From positions 1 through 6,495 of the forward strand of contig VEPF01000407.1 in assembly GCA_012027055.1 (NCBI GenBank): a DNA stretch of 6,495 nt, in the 5' to 3' direction. This document shows positions 1-6,157 of this stretch, piece by piece. Within the stretch, counting starts at the first letter, position 1, and each line of letters begins with the position of its first letter. Under the pieces are notes generated by a model, which worked only from the letters and a program-made list of their open reading frames with translations, was not told the DNA's origin and did not search any database. The position numbers and the translations under genes were made by a program. The DNA is from Gemmatimonadota bacterium. GTDB taxonomy: Bacteria; Gemmatimonadota; Gemmatimonadetes; Longimicrobiales; RSA9.

Positions 1-324
1 CAACCCCGCCCGGGCGCTCCGCACCGAGCCGATGCCACGTCCCAGCGCCACCGGCAGGAACTGGTACAGCGCGCCCTGAACGCTCAGCGTGATCCAGCCC
101 AGCGTGAACAGGTGCGTGATGGCCTGCACCCGCGGCAGCGGATACAGTCCCGCCGCCAGATCGGGCGCGATACCGGCCAAACCCAATGCCCCCACGGACC
201 AGAACGCCAACGCGGCTGCGAAATGCGAACCGGGCAGGGGGAACGGCGGCGGGTCGGCACCGGCCGTTTGGGCCGGTGGGCCCAACGCAGACGTGGCTGT
301 CGAACTGGTCGGTGCCGTATTCAC
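1..324 (-). CDS. Heme-copper oxidase subunit I-like / NnrS-like membrane protein, N-terminal part
   Basis: This is the N-terminal 108 residues of a membrane protein that continues beyond the left edge. After a Pro/Ala-rich cytoplasmic leader (residues 1-33) there is a hydrophobic helix (about 34-56), a loop ending PLPRVQ, and a second helix beginning ITHLFTLGWITLSVQGALYQ. A His at the head of a helix followed by LFTLGW and a GALYQ-FLPV stretch is typical of heme-copper oxidase subunit I relatives (CcoN, NorB and unassigned homologues) and resembles NnrS. His71 would be a candidate heme ligand. The GTG at 324 was chosen because GGAG lies at 339-336, 11 bases upstream. TTG codons at 351 and 360 are in frame alternatives, and an ATG at 341 opens only a six-codon frame. 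The kinase gene lies upstream on the same strand, 312 bases away. A role in oxygen or nitric oxide respiration is inferred; the precise subfamily cannot be fixed from this fragment. Confidence 0.68.
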   Translation of the reverse strand, partial: MNTAPTSSTATSALGPPAQTAGADPPPFPLPGSHFAAALAFWSVGALGLAGIAPDLAAGLYPLPRVQAITHLFTLGWITLSVQGALYQFLPVALGRGIGSVRSARAGL

Positions 325-636
325 TGCGGCGCGGTCTCCATGGAAGCCCAACTTCGACAAGTCTCACGTGTCCACGCGAATCCCGCTGTGCCAATTGTCA
401 CACGCGCCCCGATCGCCGCAGGGATCATGGATTGCGGGCATTAGCTGTGGTCGGCGCGGCTTGTGGCTGACCGGGATCGGGCGTCGCGATCGGAGATTCC
501 AGCCGCCTGGATGTGGTCGGCTAAGGCAGGTCCCTGCAGGTGGTGGCGAAGCTCGGCGAACTCAACCCGCTCGGGCGGCACCAGCGGCAGCACCAGGTGT
601 CTTGGCAGGAGTCGTTCGGGTTCACGATGGGCACGC
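325..636. other. Intergenic region between kinase 3' end and oxidase-like gene
   Basis: This 312-base gap separates two minus-strand genes. It contains the CRP/FNR-like palindrome at 387-402 and, on the minus strand, a TTGGCA at 395-390 that resembles a -35 element and overlaps it. I found no convincing -10 element 16-18 bases further on. A minus-strand frame stays open from 695 to its TAA at 441-443, with a possible GTG start at 593 (50 codons). It has no ribosome binding site and a less biased third codon position than the neighbouring genes, so I do not call it a gene. No RNA gene or repeat was recognised. Confidence 0.6.
387..402. promoter_or_regulatory. Near-perfect 16-bp palindrome, CRP/FNR-superfamily-like operator
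   Basis: The sequence TGTGCCAATTGTCACA pairs in seven of eight symmetric positions. Compared with the CRP consensus TGTGA-N6-TCACA, the right half-site is exact and the left differs only in its fifth base. Its centre lies about 70 bases upstream of the GTG start of the oxidase-like gene. That distance is compatible with activation or repression of that gene. CRP/FNR-type regulators commonly control respiratory oxidases and NO-handling genes, so the position fits, but the regulator is not in the window and binding is inferred. Confidence 0.5.
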
Positions 637-648
637 TTAGCGCGTGCC
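630..648 (-). terminator. Weak hairpin overlapping the kinase stop codon
   Basis: The arms GGCACGC (630-636) and GCGTGCC (642-648) form a 7-bp stem with a 5-base loop containing the kinase stop codon. No run of T follows on the minus strand, so this is not a canonical intrinsic terminator. It might stabilise or mark the transcript 3' end, or be incidental in such GC-rich DNA. Confidence 0.22.
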
Positions 649-3600
649 GTGACCGGGTGCAGGTGACGGCAGGGCTGCCACGCGCAGCCGTACCGTCACG
701 GTGGTGCCCTCACCGGGGCGACTGTCGACGGACACGCTGCCCTGCCAGCTCTCCACCAATCGACGGACGATCGCCAACCCCAGCCCCGTGCCGGAGGACC
801 GAGTGGAGAAATGCGGCTCGAACACTCGCCCAAGCAGCTCCGGGGCGATCCCGGACCCGTTGTCCTCCACCAGCAGTTCGACGATGTCCTCGCGCTGCCG
901 GGCATGGACAGTGATGCGGCCTTGCTCGGGCAGGGCCGTGCGCGCGTTCTCCAGGAGATTCAGCAGCACCTCCTTGAGTTCACCGGTCCGGGCCTGTACG
1001 CGCGAAACGCCAGGCTCGAACGCGGCCGTGTAAGCCACGGCGTCATCGCCGGCCCGGTACAGCGTGAGCGCTTCTTTGACGACCCCGACCAGGTCGACGG
1101 CCTCGAGCGGTCCCGCGGCGACGGCCGGCGCGCCGTAGCGGGAAAACGCCCGGGCGATCTCGCTCAGGCGGTCGATCTCGCGCAGGATCTCCTGAACGCT
1201 GCCCTCCAGCACGGCATCGAATTGCGGGTGCCGATCCTGATGCGCGCGCTTGAGGTGCTGGACGGACAGCTTGATCGGCGTCAGCGGGTTCTTGATCTCG
1301 TGTGCGACCTGCCGAGCCATTTCGCCCCAGGCCAGCACCCGCGCCGTCCGCAGCTCGCGCGCCCGCGCGCGCCTGAGTCGCCGGACCATCCGGTTGAAGG
1401 AGGTGAAGAGCTGACCGAATTCCCCGCCTTCTTCTTCCGGCAGGTGCACCCGCAGGCGGCCCGCGCCGACCGCCGCCGCGGCCCGGCGCAGCCGCGCGAT
1501 CGGCCCGGCCAGCGCGCGAGCCACTGCCATCGACAGGGCCAGAGACAGGAGCGCGCCCAGGATCGCCGCGAAGATGATGACATCCGCCAGCTCGCGTTGC
1601 CGGACCGCGGTATCGCCGGACACCAGCGGCATGGGGATGGCGAGCGTCCCGCTCGGCTGGACCGTGTGGTAGGCGGTCACGAACTGCTGTCCGGCGAAGT
1701 CCTGCACGGCCCCGACCGCCGCTTCTTCCCCGTTTCGCAGCTGGGCGTAGGCCAGGGGCGGCAGCCACGCCCCGTACACGCCGAGCGCGAACGCTTCCGG
1801 CGAGGAGACGTTCACCAGCTCTCCGCCCTGGAACAGCAGCACATCGCTGCTGGCGTGCTGGGCGAGCGCGCGCAGGTCGAAGTCGACGCTCGGGAACTCG
1901 CGCACGGCCTGGTTCGCGGCCCGCTCCGCCACCACGCGCGTGGCCCGCTCCACCTCCTGCGCAAGCGCATGGTATGCGGCATACCCGAAGGAGACGGTCG
2001 GAATCAGGAAGAAGGCGAAGAGCGCGATCGTGACGCGCGCCCGGAACGTGCCCACGGCCCGCACCACCGTCATGCGCGGCAGCGGCGCCACGCCCCGGAA
2101 CAGCGAACCCAGGGTCCAGAGCGCCAGCAGCAAGGCGAGGTCGAGCGCGAGCAGGATGGCGCCGCGGGCCAGCCACACGCCACGCCCGGGTAGCGAAACC
2201 AGCAGGTGAGCGCGGTACTGGCCGTCCGGGTAACGCACCAGCGCCTGCGCCCGCCAGCCGCCGCGGGCATGCACCCAGGCGGGTGGGCCCGGCTGCTCCC
2301 GAGGCGCGACGGCCGGTACCAGGTTCCGCAGGGCCGTCGGCTGTTCGGCCCCGAAGAACAGCGCCACGCCGGTGGGGCGGCCGAGGGTCCGGCGCGGCGG
2401 CACCACCACCGTGATGACGTCGCCCGTAGCGAGCGGGACGGTAAGCACGACGCGCACGTGCGGCTGGTCCGTGAAGCTGCTTATGCCCACCGCGTTCTCG
2501 ACCCGGGCTTCCTCGAGCAGACTGTGCAGCAGGAGCGTGTCGCCGGGCGAGAGGTCCTCTATGTAGGAACCGAGTTGCAGCACCGGCCGGTTGTCCGGCG
2601 ACCACTCGATGATGCGGACGGGATATCCCTCGCTCGCGAGCCCGCTTCCGACCCAGGTGCGATAGAGCAGTTGTATGCCTTCTTCGCCCAGATAGGCACG
2701 CGACCCTGCCTGGCGACCGAATTCCTCCAGCGCTAGCCGCAGATAGGGATTCGATTCGGTGCCCAGGGTCCGCAGCTCGTCCTCGGCTGCCTGCAACCGG
2801 GCATGGACCTGCGCGGTCCTGAGGTGTGGCACGACCGCCGTGATGGCCAGCCAGCCCGCATAGAACCAGCGCCTCAATCCCGCTCGGCGCGAGAATCCGG
2901 TGCCGGTGCCGAGCGCGACCAGCGCGAACGGCACGCACCACAATGCGGCGTAGCGGGCGACCGGCCGTGTCGCCGGGAGGAACGAGGCGACCAGCAACGC
3001 CAGTGCAACCGCCAGCAGCGCCCCGGCCGGCGCCAGCCACCGCCGATAGCGCGGGACCGCGACTCCGGCGCGGTATCTGGTACGCGGGATGGCCAGTGCG
3101 GTCAGCACCGCCAGAGCCAGCACCGAAGCGAACTGCAGGCCGAGCCAGAGGCCGCTGCCGCGCTCGAGCAGCGACCTGCCGGCCGCGTCGATGAACAGGC
3201 GCAGCCCGGCGGGATAGGCAAACGCAACTCCCACGGATCCGGCGAGCACGGCCGGCCGGAACCACCCCGCCGCCACTGCCCGGGGCCGGCGGGCCGCCAC
3301 CAGTGCAGCGAGCGGCCCGAGCAGCAGCAAGGCCCGTCCGAGCGTCACATCGCGCGGCAGGACGAAGAGGCTCGGCATGAACAGCGCGGACAGCCCGAGC
3401 ACCTCGCCGGCAGGCATGAGCGAGAGCAACGGCAACAGGGCGATCAGCGGTGCCGAGCGCGGACCCCGCGCCGGCCGGGGCGCCGCCAGATAGGCCGCGG
3501 CGAAGGCGACGAACGCCGCCAGCGCCAGCAGCAGCGACAGCCGGCGGGGGATACGCTCCACTTCGGCTCGCCGCTCCGCCTGGCTGATGTTTCGGAGCAC

Positions 3601-4401
3601 CGCCTGGACCACCGTGTCAGCGCTTTCCTCCAGCGACCAGATCCGGCGTCCGGCGGTGCTCTTGTGCGGGCTGTGGAAGCTGACGCGCGCGTCCAGCGGT
3701 TGCTGGAACAGCGCGTGACGCCTGCCGTCACCGACACCCACGAAGACGGCTTCCACCAGGATCGCGGCGACCGAATGCTCGGCCCTTCCCGGTACCGGCT
3801 GGATGAAATACAGGTAGCTGAACAGCGGCCGTTCCTCGAAGTAGAACCGGCGGCCACGTTCATGCACCCGCTCCGGCACGGCACCCCGGTGCTCGCCGGC
3901 CCAGGCCACCGGGCCACCGTCGTCCGCGAACACGGCCAGCGCGTCCACCCGGGTGCGCTCGCGCAGCTCCGCCAGCAGCGGGAATAGCTGCCGGTGGCCG
4001 GCCGTGTCCGCCGCCGCGGCCGCTGCGGCCGCCGCGGCATTGGAGCCGGCTTCACGCACGTTGTCCAGCCGCTGGCTGGTGCTGCGGGCCAGTTTCTCCT
4101 CGCGTTCCGCGCTCAGCCGATCCCAGCGGAACTCGATCAGCTCGAAACGCCAGTGCGCCACCCCCCCGACCAGGAGGCCGACAGCCGTCAGCAACAGCCC
4201 GGCGCGGAAGCCGAGCGCGGCCCGCGCCGGCAGCAGTCCGCGGTGCTGCCGGCCGACCACGGCCGCGGCCACGGCCAGGCCCAGCCCGCCCAGCAGGTAG
4301 CCGGCCCAGAGGTCCCGCGTCCAGCCCTGCAGCAGCAGCAGGCTGGCCAGCGGCAGCCCCCAGAGGAGCATCGGGATGCGCCAGGATGTTGCCGGTTTCA
4401 C
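637..4401 (-). CDS. Giant multi-membrane NtrY-like sensor histidine kinase
   Basis: This is a membrane sensor histidine kinase of 1254 residues. By hydropathy, three helices lie at about 11-84, then an extracytoplasmic region (85-287) and a helix (288-307). A block of about seven helices spans 316-526, followed by a second extracytoplasmic region (527-740), helices at 743-765 and 787-811, a third sensor region (812-937) resembling a Cache fold, and a final helix at 939-963. HAMP covers about 965-1015 and runs directly into HisKA, with phosphoacceptor His1034 in QVAHEIKNPLTPIKLS, a motif characteristic of NtrY. The ATPase domain is complete: N box Asn1148 and Asn1152, G1 box DNGSG from Asp1180, F box Phe1194 and Phe1198, and GTGLGL at 1204-1209. 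It should autophosphorylate and pass phosphate to a response regulator, none of which is adjacent. The GTG at 4401 was chosen because GAGG precedes it by 8 bases; a longer frame from 4506 would run deep into the divergent gene. NtrY proteins are usually about 750 residues and often carry a PAS domain, which I do not see here. Confidence 0.93.
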   Translation of the reverse strand: MKPATSWRIPMLLWGLPLASLLLLQGWTRDLWAGYLLGGLGLAVAAAVVGRQHRGLLPARAALGFRAGLLLTAVGLLVGGVAHWRFELIEFRWDRLSAEREEKLARSTSQRLDNVREAGSNAAAAAAAAAADTAGHRQLFPLLAELRERTRVDALAVFADDGGPVAWAGEHRGAVPERVHERGRRFYFEERPLFSYLYFIQPVPGRAEHSVAAILVEAVFVGVGDGRRHALFQQPLDARVSFHSPHKSTAGRRIWSLEESADTVVQAVLRNISQAERRAEVERIPRRLSLLLALAAFVAFAAAYLAAPRPARGPRSAPLIALLPLLSLMPAGEVLGLSALFMPSLFVLPRDVTLGRALLLLGPLAALVAARRPRAVAAGWFRPAVLAGSVGVAFAYPAGLRLFIDAAGRSLLERGSGLWLGLQFASVLALAVLTALAIPRTRYRAGVAVPRYRRWLAPAGALLAVALALLVASFLPATRPVARYAALWCVPFALVALGTGTGFSRRAGLRRWFYAGWLAITAVVPHLRTAQVHARLQAAEDELRTLGTESNPYLRLALEEFGRQAGSRAYLGEEGIQLLYRTWVGSGLASEGYPVRIIEWSPDNRPVLQLGSYIEDLSPGDTLLLHSLLEEARVENAVGISSFTDQPHVRVVLTVPLATGDVITVVVPPRRTLGRPTGVALFFGAEQPTALRNLVPAVAPREQPGPPAWVHARGGWRAQALVRYPDGQYRAHLLVSLPGRGVWLARGAILLALDLALLLALWTLGSLFRGVAPLPRMTVVRAVGTFRARVTIALFAFFLIPTVSFGYAAYHALAQEVERATRVVAERAANQAVREFPSVDFDLRALAQHASSDVLLFQGGELVNVSSPEAFALGVYGAWLPPLAYAQLRNGEEAAVGAVQDFAGQQFVTAYHTVQPSGTLAIPMPLVSGDTAVRQRELADVIIFAAILGALLSLALSMAVARALAGPIARLRRAAAAVGAGRLRVHLPEEEGGEFGQLFTSFNRMVRRLRRARARELRTARVLAWGEMARQVAHEIKNPLTPIKLSVQHLKRAHQDRHPQFDAVLEGSVQEILREIDRLSEIARAFSRYGAPAVAAGPLEAVDLVGVVKEALTLYRAGDDAVAYTAAFEPGVSRVQARTGELKEVLLNLLENARTALPEQGRITVHARQREDIVELLVEDNGSGIAPELLGRVFEPHFSTRSSGTGLGLAIVRRLVESWQGSVSVDSRPGEGTTVTVRLRVAALPSPAPGHGTR
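4009..4038 (-). repeat. Ten-alanine codon tract within the kinase
   Basis: These 30 bases encode ten consecutive alanines (kinase residues 122-131). The tract follows the charged stretch after the third membrane helix and lies at the edge of the first extracytoplasmic region. The DNA is GCC/GCG-rich, and the 10-mer GCCGCCGCGG recurs at 4010-4019 and 4028-4037, an 18-base period that keeps the reading frame. Such a tract could vary in length by slippage and probably forms a flexible or helical linker. Confidence 0.75.
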
Positions 4402-4409
4402 CCGTTCGG

Positions 4410-4413
4410 CCTC
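4410..4413 (-). promoter_or_regulatory. Ribosome binding site that sets the kinase GTG start
   Basis: On the minus strand CTGAGGCCGAACGGGTG places a GAGG core 8 bases before the GTG at 4401. The next in-frame candidate, ATG at 4371, has no comparable purine stretch. The site lies in the 23-base space between the two divergent start codons, which supports the shorter kinase model. Confidence 0.55.
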
Positions 4414-4424
4414 AGCTTGAGCAC

Positions 4425-5177
4425 ATGCAATCCAATACCCGCTCCGTTCTCGCGCTCGATGAGCTGAGCTGGATCGACGTGGCGGCTCAGCTCGCGCGCG
4501 ATCCACGGCTCATCATTCCGGTCGGGGCGCTCGAACAGCACGGGCCGCACCTCCCCCTTGGCACCAACGTGCTGATCGCACGCGCGATCGCCGCCGAGCT
4601 CTCTGAACGCTACGAGGTGCTGCGCGCCCCCACCATGTACTACGGCGTGAATGTGCGCACCGACCGGACGTACGCCGGCGCGGCCACGCTGTCCCTGAAG
4701 ACGCTGCACCGAGCCCTCAACGAGCTGCTTGCCAGCTGGGAGGACGATGGCATCAGTGAGTTCATCCTGGTGAGTGCCCACCGTCACGAGCCGCACCTCG
4801 ACAGCCTGGCCACCCTGGTGACGCGCGTGGCCCGGGTCCGGGTGGTATCGGTGTGGGACGTCGACATCGCCGATCTGCTGGAGCGGCAGCCTGGTCCCCT
4901 GCACGGGTGCGAAGCCGAGACCTCGATCATGCTGCACCTATACCCCGACCTGGTCCGGTTCGAGCGGGCCCGCGACTTCGAGCCGGCCGCACAGACCCTG
5001 GGACGCTACAGCCGCCACCGCCTGCCCAGGCTTCCGGCCGGCGGCGCGGGCGTGGTCGGCTACCCCACCACCGCGACGGCCGCCAAGGGCCTGGCGATCT
5101 TCGATCGCATCCTGGACGTGATAGGCGCCGCCGTCTTCGGCCGCGCCGGCGCCAGCGGCGAGTCGGACACCGTATAG
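4425..5177 (+). CDS. Divergent creatininase-family amidohydrolase-like protein
   Basis: This 250-residue protein has the length and core motifs of the creatininase (creatinine amidohydrolase) family, which are cytoplasmic metal-dependent enzymes opening C-N bonds in small cyclic amides; some members act in cofactor maturation, as MftE does. The landmark LIIPVGALEQHGPHLPLGT (residues 29-47) supplies Glu37 and His39. HGCEAETSIML (160-170) matches the usual HAGE-ETS segment, and the C-terminal G-P-T-ATA-KG motif lies at 212-222. Two sites deviate: the usual Asp after PLGT is Asn48, and the usual NGHGGN segment reads SAHRHE (117-122), keeping only the His. The substrate is unknown and could differ from creatinine. 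ATG 4425 gives a start matching typical family members (LDELSW near residue 11), but it has no good ribosome binding site. ATG 4386 is in frame and would overlap the kinase gene by 16 bases. It is divergent from the kinase and co-directional with the next two genes. Confidence 0.9.
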   Translation: MQSNTRSVLALDELSWIDVAAQLARDPRLIIPVGALEQHGPHLPLGTNVLIARAIAAELSERYEVLRAPTMYYGVNVRTDRTYAGAATLSLKTLHRALNELLASWEDDGISEFILVSAHRHEPHLDSLATLVTRVARVRVVSVWDVDIADLLERQPGPLHGCEAETSIMLHLYPDLVRFERARDFEPAAQTLGRYSRHRLPRLPAGGAGVVGYPTTATAAKGLAIFDRILDVIGAAVFGRAGASGESDTV

Positions 5178-5222
5178 CAAACCGACCCGGCGGCTGCTCC
5201 GTCGCCAGGTCTGCGGGCACGC

Positions 5223-5240
5223 ACCCCCCGGTTTTGGGGT
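5223..5240 (+). other. Short GC hairpin downstream of the creatininase-family gene
   Basis: ACCCC (5223-5227) can pair with GGGGT (5236-5240) across an 8-base loop, or CCCC (5226-5229) with GGGG (5236-5239) across GGTTTT. It starts 45 bases after the creatininase-family stop codon. No T tract follows, so it is at most a weak transcript-end signal. The rest of the 158-base gap shows no promoter I can support. Confidence 0.22.
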
Positions 5241-5335
5241 ATCCCTTGCAGCACTGTGGGCGGGCGCGGGATCGAGCATACCAGTGGGCGCTGACCACTC
5301 GACGCCTCCCTTTGATGAACGACGAGATACTGACC

Positions 5336-6046
5336 ATGTCGCCATGTCTGCTCCGCTCGGTTCCGCTGGGTACGGCCCTGCTGCTCGCCGCCGCCGCCGT
5401 GCCGGCCCAGACCATCAGCCTGGATGAGGGTACCTACCGGATCCTGATAGACGGCACGGAAGCCGGCATGGAGACCTTCAGCATCCGCCAGAATGGCACC
5501 GGCGCCGACATGGTCGTGATCGCCCGCGGCCGCGTGGTGCTCGATACCGGCGGCGGTAGCCAGGAGATCCAGGCCAGCATCCAGCTCGCCGGCACGGCAT
5601 TGCGCCCGGCTGCCTACGATGTCGAGGTGCGAGGCACCGAGGCGCTGCGCGTGAACGGCCGCATCACCGGCAACCGGGCCAGCGCTCGCACCACGGCGGC
5701 CGCAGGCGAGACCATGCGCGAGTTCCTGGTGGCGGACGGTGCGGTGTTCGTCGATGAGGGCGTCGCCCACCAGTATTACTTCGTCGTGCGGCGGGCCGGC
5801 AGCGGCACCGCGACCATCCCCCTCATCAGCCCGCGCGGCGGCCGACAGGTGGACGCCGTCGTCAGCAGCGCCGGGAACGGTACCGTGAAGATCGGCAGCG
5901 TGGCCTTGCCGGCGACGCGCTACCTGGTGGCGCCTGCCGTCGGCGCGCCGTCCCAGGTCTGGACGGACAGCCTGGGACGCGAGCTCCGGGTCGCGGTGCC
6001 GAGCCGCAACTACGTCGCGGTGCGCACGGCCCCTCCCGTTGGGTAG
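5336..6046 (+). CDS. Secreted hypothetical protein, DUF3108/DUF6134-like
   Basis: This 236-residue protein begins with a clear signal peptide: Arg7, a hydrophobic core at about 11-22 and a likely cleavage after VPA at residue 24, so it should be periplasmic or exported. There is no lipobox cysteine. The mature part is almost all alternating beta-strand sequence. It opens with YRILIDGTEAGMETFSI and closes with VWTDSLGRELRVAVPSRNYV, a pattern recalled from secreted beta-rich DUF3108/DUF6134-like proteins. No catalytic motif was recognised and the function is unknown. ATG 5336 was preferred because translation would start right at the signal peptide and a GAG lies about 10 bases upstream. ATG 5315 would add seven acidic or polar residues and has no ribosome binding site. 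It lies 158 bases after the creatininase-family gene and 111 bases before the TolC-type gene, so a shared envelope role is possible but unproven. Confidence 0.82.
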   Translation: MSPCLLRSVPLGTALLLAAAAVPAQTISLDEGTYRILIDGTEAGMETFSIRQNGTGADMVVIARGRVVLDTGGGSQEIQASIQLAGTALRPAAYDVEVRGTEALRVNGRITGNRASARTTAAAGETMREFLVADGAVFVDEGVAHQYYFVVRRAGSGTATIPLISPRGGRQVDAVVSSAGNGTVKIGSVALPATRYLVAPAVGAPSQVWTDSLGRELRVAVPSRNYVAVRTAPPVG

Positions 6047-6078
6047 CAGCAGCCCCCCGCGCTCGCCCGGGCACGACC

Positions 6079-6103
6079 GCGCACGCGGAAACCGCGCCTG
6101 CGC
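6079..6103 (+). terminator. Strong GC hairpin between secreted-protein and TolC-type genes
   Basis: GCGCA-CGCGG (6079-6088), a three-base AAA loop, then CCGCG (6092-6096), a two-base bulge and TGCGC (6099-6103) form a 10-bp stem. It begins 32 bases after the secreted-protein stop and ends 54 bases before the next start. The sequence after it (CGAGCACGTAGGG) has no T run, so it is not a classical intrinsic terminator. It could be a U-tract-less terminator, a 3'-end stabiliser or part of the next gene's leader. Confidence 0.35.
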
Positions 6104-6144
6104 CGAGCACGTAGGGAACATTCGTGTAAGCCTTGAAACGTCAG

Positions 6145-6150
6145 AGGAGA
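6145..6150 (+). promoter_or_regulatory. Ribosome binding site for the TolC-type gene
   Basis: AGGAGA lies 7 bases before GTG 6158, the best Shine-Dalgarno match in the window. It selects this GTG over the in-frame ATG at 6173, which would sit 22 bases away. Confidence 0.75.
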
Positions 6151-6157
6151 AGCAACG

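Noticed and set aside
365..370. CACGTG hexamer near the oxidase-like gene
   Set aside because: It is a six-base palindrome with no symmetry in its flanks, which is expected by chance in this composition.
441..593. Possible small minus-strand gene (50 codons from GTG 593) after the kinase
   Set aside because: Part of the translation looks protein-like (ERVEFAELRHHLQG), but there is no ribosome binding site, no known family and weak third-position GC bias. It may be chance or a decayed remnant.
811..2193. Long plus-strand open frame (460 codons) opposite the kinase
   Set aside because: Its product is Arg/Gln/Asp-rich low-complexity sequence with no recognisable fold. It lies wholly opposite a gene with a complete, motif-bearing kinase core, so it is a GC-rich shadow frame.
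1043..3265. Minus-strand open frame of 740 codons overlapping the kinase in another frame
   Set aside because: The translation is Arg/Gly/Ala-rich without motifs, whereas the overlapping kinase frame has all expected boxes.
2803..3987. Long plus-strand open frame (394 codons) opposite the kinase
   Set aside because: Same composition problem: Arg/Gln/Glu-rich with no domain, and opposite the hydrophobic helices of the kinase. High GC removes stop codons and keeps such frames open.
4402..4506. N-terminal extension of the kinase to ATG 4506
   Set aside because: It would overlap the creatininase-family gene by 82 bases and adds an Arg-rich stretch without character. GTG 4401 has a well-placed GAGG and leads straight into the first membrane helix.
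5283..5299. Inverted repeat AGTGG / CCACT upstream of the secreted-protein gene
   Set aside because: Only a 5-bp stem with a 7-base loop and no supporting context; too weak to call an operator or riboswitch.
4853..5335. Upstream extension of the secreted-protein reading frame
   Set aside because: The frame is open through the end of the creatininase-family gene, but that part is an Arg/Pro-rich shadow. The signal peptide begins only at 5336 (or 5315).
5060..6121. Minus-strand open frame of 353 codons opposite the secreted-protein gene
   Set aside because: It has no motif and an Ala/Gly/Arg/His-rich product, and it lies opposite a gene with a convincing signal peptide and beta-strand pattern.
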